DNA of 64,000 nucleotides, taken from NCBI RefSeq assembly GCF_035083965.1, contig NC_089740.1, forward strand, positions 6,011,552 to 6,075,551. Direction: 5' to 3'. The position numbers and the translations under genes are program-made. Shown here piece after piece: positions 37,898 to 49,049 of this stretch (the first letter of the stretch is position 1; every line of letters begins with the position of its first letter). Origin of the DNA: Branchiostoma lanceolatum (Eukaryota; Chordata; Leptocardii; Amphioxiformes; Branchiostomatidae). The notes beneath the pieces are model-generated. The model made no database searches. It was not told where the DNA came from and saw only the letters and a program-made list of their open reading frames with translations.

Positions 37898-38181
37898 GTT
37901 GGAAAATGGAAAATCTACTAATATTGAACTCTCGCGAGAAAAGGCGAGAATATATTCCCCCGAGATTACATTAACCAATGAAAACATGTCTAAATAAATG
38001 AGTTAGAAGTCTGGCCAATCAGAGGTCGTGTGACATTTTTACCAATAGGATTGAAAACGAGGCTCCGGTTGCCGTAAGTTACCAAACATCTGTCTTGTAT
38101 TTGGCGGTACAGATTCTGAAGAAGTTGTCAAAAGTTCGCGTTTTTACAGGAAATAGAGAAGTTATCGACACATTTTCCACC
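37898..38181. promoter_or_regulatory. Bidirectional promoter PSMB4 / MNS1
   Basis: The two start codons face apart with 284 bp between them. The gap has no TATA box near either start. It holds three CCAAT boxes (37975, 38015, 38042), the palindrome TCTCGCGAGA at 37930-37939, known from TATA-less housekeeping promoters, and an X-box-like site nearer MNS1. Confidence 0.8.
38068..38082 (+). promoter_or_regulatory. X-box-like RFX site upstream of MNS1
   Basis: GTTGCC, a 3-nt spacer, then AGTTAC fits the RFX consensus GYNRCC-N-RGYAAC at all but one position. RFX factors drive ciliary genes and MNS1 is one, so position and target agree. Confidence 0.5.
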
Positions 38182-41100
38182 ATGGTGAGTACGCTGAAGA
38201 AGTTTGAAGTGCTGTCATTGTCATGGTTTTCTTCTGTGAGCCAGAATTTTCTAATTTTACAGGTGTTTTTCTGTGTGTTTAGCGGGTTCTCATTTGGGAC
38301 CATAATTTTTGATGACTTCACTTAGATTCTCATTGAATTATTTATAGCTCTTCCGTGATATGTTTCAAACGTTTAAGTGCAAACATATTATCTGTGTCTT
38401 TTGTAGTGTTTGCTAAGTGTGTACTTGATGTGTTTTTGAAGTGGTTAGAAAACAACGTGAAAAGTACAACTTGTTCGGGAATGAATGAGTGTGGGGGAGG
38501 GGTGTAAAAAACTGTTCATGGTTACAACCTTTATGTTTTATATCTTTCTGAGGAGGATTATTGAACACAGCAATGTTTTCAAAAACTGTCGGGCTTTAAT
38601 TTCATCATTTAATTTCAACCAATCAGTGGTACTGTATCATAATGACAGGTACCATGTTGTGATGACAAAATTTAGATGAATGACAGTATTTCGAAAAGTA
38701 CACAGATAGAGAAATGTGACCAAAGTGCAGAAGACAGAGCAGTCAAAAAATGTTCCGATGTCCCCTCCATACATCTGCTTGAAGATCGAAGAAAAAAGAA
38801 CTTATTTCTTTCGAAATCTATGCACCCTCAATGCATTTGCTTGGAGATTGAAGAAAACCACTTGTTTCTTCAATAACTATGTCCCCTCCCTACATCTGCT
38901 TGGAGATCAAAGAAAACCTCCAATTTCTTTCGTGTCTATGTCCTTTGTACATCTGCTTGGAGCTTGAAAAAAATCCATGTTTCTTCAACAACTATTTCAT
39001 TTAATTTGATACCCTCAACATCTTGTGCTCTCTATACTTCTGCTTGAAGATTGAAGAAAACCACCTGTTTCTTCCATGCCATTGTCCCAATACATCTGCT
39101 TGGAGATTGATAGAAAACCACCTGTTTCACCATGTCTATGTGCCCTCCTTGCATCTGCTTGGAGATGGAAGAAAATCACATTTTTCGCCATGTCTATGTC
39201 TCCTCCATATATCTGCTTGGAGATTAATAGAAACCACCAGTTTCACCTTGTCTATGTCTCCTCCGTACATCTGCTTGGAGATTGATAGAAAACCACCTGT
39301 TTCACAATGTCTGTCTCCTCTGTTCATCTGCTTGGAGTTGAAAGAAAATCACATTTTTCACCATGTCTATGTCTTCTGTACATCTGCTTGGAGATTAAAG
39401 AAAACCGCCTGTTTCTTCCATGTCTATGTCCCCCATACACCTGCTTGGAGATTGACATAAACCCTCCTATTTTCTTCCAGGCATCATTAAGACGCGGTAT
39501 GGACCAGGCGTACCAGGACCGCATGCGGACAGAGAACCGTCGCCAGGAGGAGCTGCGAGAGGACCGGATGAAGATGCTGTCCCAGGACCGCCTCCTCGCC
39601 GCCAACATGGCTTCCGATGATCGTGTGGAGAACAAACGTTTCATCCGAAGAATGCAACAGGAACAGACGGAGAGGGAGATGGAGGATTCACTCGCTAAGG
39701 TAGGCTACTGTAAATTCACTTATTTCCACCGCTATTGTAAATTCATTCAATATTGGGGGTTCAATATTTGGAGGTAGAAGTAGAATGGAAGAAGTTTGCA
39801 TTGTCCCGGTGCTTCTTTTAGTTTACTTATCTAAGATGTCCCTGTAGCTCAATTGGTAGGAGCCTCACAGTTGAGCTCCTGGTTCCAATTAGTTGGTAAC
39901 TGTGATACCCCAGTTCGAATACAGGGAAGGGTATCCTTGTTGGAGCTGCAATCGTCTTTCGGAAGGGACGTCAAATGCGGGTCTCGTGATCGAGGATGTG
40001 CCTCCAGCACGTTAAAAGGGACTACAACAGCCTCACTTCTCAAACAGGCACCTACTGGCTGTACTTCAGATGAATAACAATATAGTATACAGGGCTCGAA
40101 ATACTGGGTGCATGTGCACCTGTGTGCACCCAAAATTGGAGTTGTGCACCTAATTTTTGACTGTGGGTGCACCAGTGCACCTAGATATTTTTGTACACTA
40201 TAGGGTAAAGGTTCTCTTGTACACTAGCATACAGAATATTCTTGAAATGTAAGTATCAGAAAAAGCAATATAACCTTTTGTTGTACTTTATTTGATACAT
40301 GTATATTGCTTGGTTGAAATTTGACATCTGGATAGAATTACAGACTGAAGTTCTTAATAAAGGGAGGCAGTAGTGTCAAACTCATGTTTTGCTTTATTTC
40401 ATTTAGTGCACCCAAAACTTTTCTTTGCACCTAATTTTTTTGGTTGAGTGCACCAGTGCACTTATCTCCAAAAAAGAATTTCGAGCCCTGGTGTAGTAAA
40501 GATCACAGGGCTCGAAATTCATCTTTGGGAATAGGTGCACTGGTGCACCCAACTCAAAAAATTGGGTGCACAGAAAGAATTTTGGGTGCACCAGATAAAA
40601 TAAAGTTTAAAGTTCTTCTGAACATAATTACAAAGTTTACCGCTGCTGCCTTTCTTAAGAACTTCAATCTGTAATTCTATAGCTAACTTTAAAATTTCAA
40701 ACAAATAATACATTAAATAAAGTACAGCAAAAAGTTATCATGCTGCTTTTTATACTTACATTTCAAGAATATTCTGTATACTAGTGTACAATAGTACCTT
40801 GACCCTATAGTATAGGCTACAAAAATATATAGGTGCACCCGTGCACCCACAGTCAAAAATTAGGTGCACAGCTCCAATTTTGGGTGCACTGGGTGCACAT
40901 GCACCCACTATTTCGAGCCCTGGATCAGGATGTGTCAAACCGAATGTTGAATTGTTTTGTCGTCCTTTCAGGCGGAGGAGTCCCGTAAGCTCCGTGAGCA
41001 GCAGATGGAACAGGAGGAGCGCCTGGCGCTGGAGATGGAGCGGATCAAACTGGAGACCATGAGAGACGAGAAGATGAGACAACAGATCAGGGAAAACAGG

Positions 41101-44100
41101 TCAGCAGGGCTTTAACTTATCTGAATTTAGTCTAAATTCTTATCCTATACCTTTCTTTTTAGTTCGACAGATGACAGCACGATAAGACATCCACAGCATC
41201 CACCGTCTTATCTTGCTGTCGTCTGTCGAACAAAAAATGGTATAAAGAACCTTTCCATGTGGACCCAAACAATGACAATCCAATATGGTAGGCAAAAATG
41301 CCTTGTCATCTTGGAACAAGCGGAGTAACATGAAAATCTATTATGACTTGCTGCATGTTTTGTATTCATAATTTCATAGACAATGTATCCAGAGTGTCAC
41401 ATAAGGTCATTGCCCCATGTACACTGCATATTAGACCTGGGTGAGTTTGGATGAGTTTGGGTGAGGTGTTTAGGCAAACCCTTATTAAGGCTATGTGGAG
41501 AAGGAAATGTTGCCAATTATCTTTGAATTGTGAAAGACAGTGGTTATGAAAGGTAGAATATGGAAAGTTACTAATTGTTGATGTTATTTTTTTGTCTCCT
41601 TGTGCAGTTTGGAGCTGCGTGAGTTAGAACAAAAGCTGAAGGCAGGATACCTGAACAAGGAGAGAGCTGCACAACTGGCAGAGAAAGAAGCCATCAAGTA
41701 CGACAAAATGGTATGTTTTTGTCGTGCAGGAATGTCATGTATTTTCAAATTGCTTCCCACCCTTTGAATAACCTTTTTAGCAATGTAGAGCTCTTATAGA
41801 TTGTATCCTGTTACATGCATATTGTAAAATTTAGGACTCTCTTCTATATTATGCAGTAGTGTTGTAACTACATGAAAAATGGAGGTATTGTTTTTGGTGT
41901 GTGTGTCTGTGTGTTTCCGTATATTTGTGGTCAGCATAAGTTTAAAACCTCTGGATGGATTGTGATGATATTTGGTATGTTGGGAAGATGAAGATCAATG
42001 TCGATGTGACCTTGGTACCGTAGAAGGACATCCGTTTTTTTTCATCTTTTGTCATGGGCATGCCGTGGTCTTGATTTTTTGGCGGCAGATAGCTTGTGAT
42101 GTAAGGAAGAAGTGGACCCCTAGCAGCTTGCTATGGAGCTGCAGGGATGTTTTTGTTTAAAATTTTAAAGGAGGATAACTGAACTGTGAACAAAGGAACG
42201 ACAGGTTTGCATGATATTCAGTATGCAGGTAGCTTAGAAAAAGATGTACACAATAAGATGCAAATTAGAACTTGATTTTTTTTCCTTACAGTCCAGAGAG
42301 GCAGAGATTGCGCAGCTGATGAAGGAAGAGTCTGAGCGTGCGTCGAAGTTGGAGCTGGAGCAGGAGGAGGCGCGGTACCTGGAGAAGATCCGCTACCAAC
42401 AGGAGCTGGAGAGGCAGCTGGAGGAGCAGGAGCAGAAGAAACAGCAGGCTTACGAGGAGTTCCTCAAGGTGAGTGTCTTAGTTCTTACATCAAGAAATCG
42501 TTGATCTTTAACTACTGAAATGCAGAAATGTTTGCGGTGGTTTTATGTTCGCAATGGTTTTATGTTCGTGGTTTTCGCGGCAACCATTACTGTAGCATAA
42601 ACTCAAAACCACCGCGAACACTCCATTTTCACCTTACTGCGAAATCAAAACCATGCAAACTCAAATTCATTTACAGTATTCTATTCATAAGAACCAAGAA
42701 AAACTGATAACAAAGAGTCAAGCTAAACTGATTTTGTAAAATAAGTTTCAGCTTCACAATGACAGACATAGAAACAGCAAATATGTAGCACATAGCATGT
42801 GTAGTATGCAACAACATAGAAAATGTTATTTCCCAAAAGATTTGGCAAACATACATCACACTTTTGGAAAAGATGGGGAGTGAAATAGTCCATATTCGCT
42901 CGCAAATGTTTGCATTAAATTTTTAGCCATTCTTGCCATTGCCTTGTAGAGGAGTTCATATTCATAATTGACGTATTATGGGAAGTGTTTTAAAATTTTG
43001 TACCGATACACAAATCTGTGCTGTTTTATTGAACTGTTTCAAAACAATTTTTTGGCGACACCCCGCAGGAGAAGCTGATGATCGATGAGATCGTGCGTAA
43101 GATCTATGAGGAGGACCAGCGCGAGATGGAGATGAAGTTTGAGAAGCAGCGCGCCACGCAGCGCTTCATTGAGGAGTTCAAGACCAAACGGGAGGACTGG
43201 AAACGGCTGGAGCGCGAGAGAATGGAGGAGGAGAACAGGAGGTCAGGGGTCACTTCCTGTGTAGTTGTAGTTGTAAATTTGTTACCTCCATGAAAAATGG
43301 AGGAATCGTTTTTACTCTGTTTGCATGTGTGTGTGCGTACGTCCAGCTGGAATATATTAAGAACCTCTGGATGCATTGCAATAGTTTTTGGTACGTGGGT
43401 ACGTAGGTGTTGTGATCTCAGTGGTCATGGTCGATTTTGGGTCTCTTGATGGCCAACTTTGGTACTGCAGCAGGACTTACGGTTTTTGTATCTTTGGTGC
43501 AGTAATAGTATTTCATTCATGGCTGTCTCCAGGACCTGTCCCTCTGTCTCGGGACAGATATTTGTTTGTTGGTACAGACAAAAATTTCACCCCATCCGTC
43601 CATGAAACTGATGTTAATGTATTTTGGAAACTTAAGATGACAGATTTTAAATTGAAGATTAACCAGACGGGCTCCCAAACAATATAAGTAGGATGGAAAA
43701 AGATTGCAGACAGCCCTGTTTTCATTATACTTTGTTCTGACTACATGTTGATTTGTTACTACAGAATCCTGGAGTTTGCGTCGGTTCAGCAGGCGCGGGA
43801 AGAACAGCGTATGGCGGAGATGAAAGAACGAGAGGAAGCCAAGGCCAAAGTACAGTCTCAGGTGAGTCAACAACATTCTTCAGCCTCTGAAAGTATAGGT
43901 CTCTAAGCTTCATGAAAAGATGAAGGTTTTGTCCAGCATATACCAATGTTTCAGTAGTCCTTCTGCTACAATACTGGATGCTACTACTTCTACTGCTTTT
44001 CTCAGAACAAAAATGACAGAACATTGTTATTAAGCTATTCATCTATATTCGTCTTCTGTAGCTTGCTTGTGACAGACAGTCACAAAAACGTTGGCCCTTG

Positions 44101-47100
44101 TATCTCTTTAGTTGTTGATAAAGAACTTAATTATTGAGTCATTTATCAACCTGATTAAAGTATTCATGGAGCTGTTTGTTTGTGTCTTCCATAGCTTGTA
44201 AAGAAAGTTGCAAAAGGTGAAAGATAGTTACAGAAACGTCGGCTGTTGTAACTCTTTGGTTGTGAATAAAGAACTTTGTTACTGAGTTGTTTATCAACTT
44301 GATTAAAGTGTTTGTTTATCTTCTGTAACTCGCAAAGAAGGTTGCGGAAGGTGACAGATGGTCACAGAAACGTTGACTGTTGTAATTCTTTGGTTCTGAA
44401 TACAGAACTTTGGTATCAACCTAAAAGAAGTATTCATGTAGTTTCTTTGTTTGGCTGTCTTCCGTAGCTCGCAAAGAAGGTTGCGGCAGCGAAGGAGGAG
44501 CAGGAGGAGATGGAGCGAATCCGGATGGAGCTGTACCTGGAGGAGCAGGAGGAGGCGGAGCGACAGAAGGAGATGGACGAGTTCGAGCGCCGCATCAGAC
44601 AGAGGCTAGAGCTGCAGAAAACTCACCGCGAACAGCTGGAGTACAAGAGACTCCGGCAAGAGGTGGGGCTAGGTTCTTTAGTCATTCATTTATTGGTCCA
44701 GCTCAGCCTATTAGCTAGCAAGGCGTCATGGCGTCTTCTGGACGCTCTACACTAAGAGTACAAGAGACTTTGGCAAGAGGTGGGGCTAGGTTCTTTATTC
44801 ATTCATCTATTGATTCAGCTCAGCCTATTAGCTAGCAAGGCATCAGGGCGTCTTTTGAACGCCTTACACTAAGAGTACAAGAGACTCTGACAAGAGGTAC
44901 AGCAAGGATTCTTCTTTATCTAGAACTCAAGGAACTCTGTGGGGTAGGGATGTGTGGCGTAACGGCAGGGTGTTTGGCCCAGAGGTCCTGGGGTCGAATC
45001 CTGTCATGCCAGCGAACTGTGTTTTGGCCCAGAACCCAGAGGTCCTGAGTTTGAATCCTCTCATGCCACCTATCTTGTGCCATTGGGAAAGTCACTTTAC
45101 ACAACTTTCGTCACTCCACCCTGGTGTAAAAATGGGTACCTGACTTTGGTTAGGGAGGTTAAAGGCGGTGGAAAGAGAGGGATGGGCTCCATCTTCCAAT
45201 ACCGTACCCTAGACACAGTAGATAACAACCCATTGCATGTATGGTCTCAAAAGGCTATGGAACTACCTTTACCAAGATACTATGGATGGATTGCAATGAA
45301 GGTTTAACTAAATTTTGGGCCTCCTAGTAGCTTTGCTTGGTACTGCAGCAGAACTCTCAGGATTTCTATCTGTTTTGATCCTTGAACACTTATTGGAAGA
45401 TGTGTAATCACAGATAGAAAATCACAGGTAGTATGGAAAATCCAAATACACAAAATAAATAAATACGCAAATAAACAAATATTTTACAATCTTCTTTCCA
45501 GGCGGAGAGAGAGGAGGAAGAGGAGTTCCGTCAGCAGATGTTGTCGAAGTTTGCGGAGGACGACAGAATCGAACAGATGAACGCGCAGAAGAGACGCATG
45601 AAGCAGCTGGAGCACAAACGCGCTGTGGAGAAACTCATCGACGACAGAAGGAAACAATTCGCCGAGGACAGGGTAAGGAAGAGTCTTTAGATTCTTAGCA
45701 TTTTGCTATTCATAAGTTGCAAGAAGTTAAAAGAAAGTTTAGAAAATCTGTCATAAATTTTTTGTGGGTGTGCTCAACATCCTCTTTAAACATTAAAAAG
45801 ATTAAAAACTTTTGTTGTCAAGGAAAAGTGCTGGAAGTGAAAAAAAGATATAAAGTGTTTCAATTAATGTTTTGTCTTGAACAAATTCTATGAAGATTTT
45901 ATATGCTTCTTTTTCAAGTTTTTTTTTCGTACACAAAGTATGTCATTTACCATCACAGATGAAAATTTCAGTTTTTGTTGTTCATTTGCTTGGAGCAACC
46001 ACCTTATCATATCTGGTATCAATTAGTCAATTGTTTATTTCATTAGCAAAAAATCCCAGGGTCGTCCCAGGAAAAAACATACAAAAGCAGAGGAATTTAT
46101 TGGACTATGATACTGATATATAGAGACAACTTGATAAAATTGAGAGATTTACTTCCATGTCTTTATATATTGTTTACCTGGATGTCTAACCTTCATAAAT
46201 GATGATACTGATAGATGAACTTTACGCTAATGTTTTGTCGTTGTTTCAGGAGCGTGAGTTGGCCGCGCGAATGGAGGAGGAGCAGGCGCAGGCCTTCCGC
46301 CGCCAGATCATCGAGGAGGAGCGACAGAAACTTCTCCGAGAGCACGCAGAGAGGCTGCTGGGATACCTGCCAAAGGTACGTGCCTTTCCAGAACATATTG
46401 TCCTGTGGGCGATTCCATTCTCTAAACTTAGGGGTGGTTGAAAAAGAAACTATAGGAAAGTGGTCAAAAACAATTCTATACATGGGGTTATAAAATATGC
46501 TATGCACACTTTCCATATCAATGAAGCAGGCAGGTAATGCCGCCATGTTGGTGTCCCTATTTGCATTTGAGTGGATCATTGCTAAAATATGAACAGTATT
46601 CTTATGCTTCATCTGCAGTTTTTTAAGTATTCTTCGGAAAAAATCTGTGTTTTCTTCTTTGAGCTATAGACTTTAAAAAGTGGTTATTTAAGAGAGTAAG
46701 AAAACATTAAAAAGTGCTTCAGCTATGATTTACTGAAATGCGAATAGGGACACCAACATTGCAGTGGTACTGGTGTCACATGAAAAACTCTATATATATG
46801 CTACATCGCTGTCTCTAGGACCCATCCCCCCGTCCTAGGACAGGGGAACGGACAAAAACTTCACTGTGTCCATCCAAAAGAACTGAACTTCATGACATGA
46901 ATATGATGAAAATGTATTTTTGTAAGCTAAAAATGACAGATTTAAGGAAATTTGACAACACTGGCACCCAAACAATGAGTGGAATGGAAAAAGATTTAAA
47001 GCTGGCGACAACCCTGATATGCTACTACAATTGTTCTGATGTGATGGGTCATTATTGATCCTAAAGAAGGCGTCAGTGGTCGTTGAAAATTTGGTCGTTG

Positions 47101-47342
47101 TATACCTTAGTGTTGGAAGAAAGTTTAGCATTGTACTATGTATATGATTTAATACTACCAACACAGATGAGCTTCCATGACAATTGTTGTTTTTGTTGTT
47201 GTTTTTGTTGTTGTTGACAAACTTTTTTTTCTTCCTGCAGGGCGTGCTTAGAGACGAGGGCGATCTCAACATGTTCGATGAGAAGTTCAGAAAGGCGTAC
47301 ACCGAGAGACAGATAGACCCGTACGCAGACATGTGGGAGTAA
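38182..47342 (+). CDS. MNS1: MNS1, ciliary/flagellar coiled-coil protein, 11 exons
   Basis: MNS1 is a structural coiled-coil protein of motile cilia and sperm flagella (family knowledge). Exons: 38182-38184, 39481-39699, 40972-41099, 41608-41710, 42292-42468, 43069-43241, 43765-43861, 44468-44662, 45502-45672, 46250-46375, 47241-47342. Phases join to 497 residues (human 495). The protein is Glu/Arg/Lys/Gln-rich helix almost throughout. Diagnostic blocks include RELEQKLKAGYLNKERAAQ, EKLMIDEIVRKIYEEDQ, KFAEDDRIEQMNAQK and LLGYLPKGV near the end. Exon 1 codes only the start Met, with the donor directly after ATG. Introns 1, 7 and 8 carry tandem repeats that reach or cross the splice sites, and intron 2 holds two inverted hAT-like MITEs. 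An X-box-like site lies about 100 bp upstream, fitting RFX control of cilia genes. Confidence 0.94.
38740..39480 (+). repeat. 12-unit ~58-bp minisatellite ending at MNS1 exon 2
   Basis: Units share ACATCTGCTTGGAGATTGA, AAAACCACCTGTTTC and CATGTCTATGTC. The final unit mutates TTTCTTCCATG to TTTCTTCCAG, the exon 2 acceptor. A 145-codon open frame here is a by-product. Confidence 0.92.
39838..40078 (+). mobile_element. tRNA-derived SINE, third subfamily
   Basis: CCTGTAGCTCAATTGGTAGG head, B-box-like AGTTCGAATAC, then a distinct body. In MNS1 intron 2. Confidence 0.6.
40090..40490. mobile_element. hAT-like MITE, copy 1
   Basis: Ends CAGGGCTCGAAAT and ATTTCGAGCCCTG, with repeated GGTGCACC motifs. 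Flanks GTATA and GTGTA resemble a 5-bp target duplication. Confidence 0.85.
40506..40922. mobile_element. hAT-like MITE, copy 2, opposite orientation
   Basis: Same ends as copy 1; exact GATCA on both sides (40501-40505, 40923-40927). It ends about 50 bp before MNS1 exon 3. Confidence 0.88.
41154..41243. mobile_element. Short palindromic element
   Basis: Arms TTCGACAGATGACAGCAC... at 41163-41188 and its near complement at 41205-41230 (two mismatches). In MNS1 intron 3. Confidence 0.8.
41868..42235 (-). repeat. Interspersed repeat with terminal hairpin
   Basis: GT-rich end and the shared body (CTCTGGATGGATTGTGATG). In MNS1 intron 4. Confidence 0.6.
42530..42670. repeat. Foldback repeat with CCGCGAA motifs
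   Basis: GCGGTGGTTTTATGTTCG and AAACCACCGCGAAC face each other imperfectly. In MNS1 intron 5. Confidence 0.5.
43283..43510 (-). repeat. Interspersed repeat with terminal hairpin
   Basis: Starts ACCTCCATGAAAAATGGAGG, then the shared body. In MNS1 intron 6. Confidence 0.6.
44040..44490 (+). repeat. Four ~135-bp tandem units crossing the MNS1 exon 8 acceptor
   Basis: Acceptor-like sites end at 44061, 44194 and (AG lost) about 44328 before the real one at 44467. The start of exon 8, CTCGCAAAGAAGGTTGCGG, is copied exactly in unit 3 and less well in unit 2. Units also carry a GAAACGTYG motif. Confidence 0.88.
44639..44896 (+). repeat. 117-bp tandem repeat crossing the MNS1 exon 8 donor
   Basis: The last 24 coding bases of exon 8 plus donor and about 93 bp of intron recur at 44756 and 44873. 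Candidate donors: 44663, 44780, 44897. Confidence 0.97.
44946..45275 (+). mobile_element. SINE copy with duplicated tRNA-like head
   Basis: Two B-box-like segments (GGGGTCGAATCC, GAGTTTGAATCC) precede the common body. In MNS1 intron 8. Confidence 0.7.
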
Positions 47343-47420
47343 GCACACGTCATAGAATAGCCATAATTTCTTCAGACATGTGGGAGTGAGGGCAGGAAAT
47401 AGAATAGCCAGAGTTTCTTG
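47326..47420 (+). repeat. 47-bp tandem duplication over the MNS1 stop codon
   Basis: CAGACATGTGGGAGT with the next 32 bases is repeated at 47373. Only the first copy is in the coding frame. Confidence 0.9.
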
Positions 47421-48133
47421 CATTTAGAGAGGATGAAATAAGTTTGTAATATCAATGTCAACTCTACGGGGGATTCTAACAAATTCCCACAACACTCCTC
47501 TTGGTTTATATTGGCAAATGCACAAATAGAAAGATAAAAAAGACTAGAAAGTTGACAATGATATTGTGCATTACTGTACAATGTGTGTTAAGATTGTGTG
47601 GCAATTTCACAAGACTCAGATTAAAGTATTGCTACAAATGTAACAAAAAGTAGACGCAAATGCAAAGTGCTTTGAACATTCCCAATCTTGAATATACCTT
47701 GTTTCAAAAAAGTCTACCAAAGTTGTATCAAATTGTGTAGAAATTCTGTTCATTTTTTCTGACTGTTACATTCCTTACATAATACTGCTATTCTGAACTT
47801 GAATATGTACAGACACTGTAGATTAATATTGAAACTAATGTCTTTGGGTGATTTCATATGTCAATTTGTAGATAGATTTCATACTTATTTCACAATCTTA
47901 TATTCACACACCCAAAGTTGATGCCACAAACTACACGAACAATTAACTGTAACTAGATTTAAAAACAAAGAAGTTACTTTTTGTTAATATGATGCAGAAC
48001 AAAGGGTTGTATTTTCTTGTATATTTTAGACACTGTGGTTGTAAATATTATCTGCAATCCTTTGAAGAACATTGCACCAGTACATTTTGGTACTCGGTTA
48101 ATTACATACTTCTAGTCTTGACCTTGGAATCTG

Positions 48134-48139
48134 AATAAA
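48134..48139 (+). terminator. MNS1 polyadenylation signal
   Basis: AATAAA about 790 bp after the MNS1 stop, followed by T-rich sequence. Confidence 0.6.
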
Positions 48140-48544
48140 GATTTATGTTTCAAAGCTGTTGTTTATTGATTTCAGCTAAACAAAATTTAGCATATGTTTA
48201 CGGGACTTTCTATGAAATAAAAAAAGGCAACTTTTTCTTGTTCCAATTACGATAGATATTGAAGTATTTGGGAGGTTGTATTTTTGTAGTGATCTTTTAA
48301 CGGGAACTAAAAAAACATGAATACGTGTTTTGTAATTCTACTGCACTACAGAATTGTTTTAAACGCAAACTCAAACACCAGCAAAATAAAACCATTGCAA
48401 AAGTAAGTACTACATGACATACATCTACAGTATATATTTCCAATTTACTGAAATATAGTTTTATTTGACAATTCTCTTTCTCTTTTTTAGTACTTCTTTG
48501 GCTTTAACTCAACTTCAGTTTTGTATTAAATGATAAAGACTTGC

Positions 48545-48805
48545 TACATTTCTCAAAGGTAGCAAGACCACAGCATGTCCATGGCAAAAGATACATAAAA
48601 TAGAAGTTCTGCTGCAGTACCAAGGTCGGCCACTAGGAGGCCCAAAATAGACCATGACCATCATATTCACAACACCTACCCACGTACAAAATATCATTGC
48701 AATCCATCCAGAGGTTCTTAAGTTATTCCGTCAGAGACGCACATACATACACACGCTCGCAAACCGAGTAAAAACTATACCTCCATTTTTCATGTAGGTA
48801 ACAAC
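48545..48805 (+). repeat. Interspersed repeat with terminal hairpin
   Basis: Shared body, then CATACATACAC, ending ACCTCCATTTTTCATGTAGGT. Confidence 0.6.
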
Positions 48806-49049
48806 GAAAAGCCATGCAGCTTCTAGGAGATTAGTCTTAGTCAGGAGGAGTCTTTAGGGATAAGGTATCATTGATACAAACAGGTCTTGAAAAACGACTT
48901 TAGTGACGCAGAGAGACAGCCATGGATAATAGGATGATGAATGAGTGTAGGCTTCACAAAGAGAACCACTTTTAACTATCAGTTCTGCTGTGAAAAATGA
49001 TCGCCCTCAAGGCATGTACTGAAAACTGAAGGTACAAGGGAATACTTGT

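Noticed and set aside
39023-39460. 145-codon open frame that looks like a repetitive protein
   Set aside because: It is the MNS1 intron 1 minisatellite; the unit happens to lack stops and no start or splice context supports translation.
38740-39480. Regularly spaced repeats resembling a CRISPR array
   Set aside because: The spacers are as conserved as the repeats, no cas genes exist, and the setting is an animal intron.
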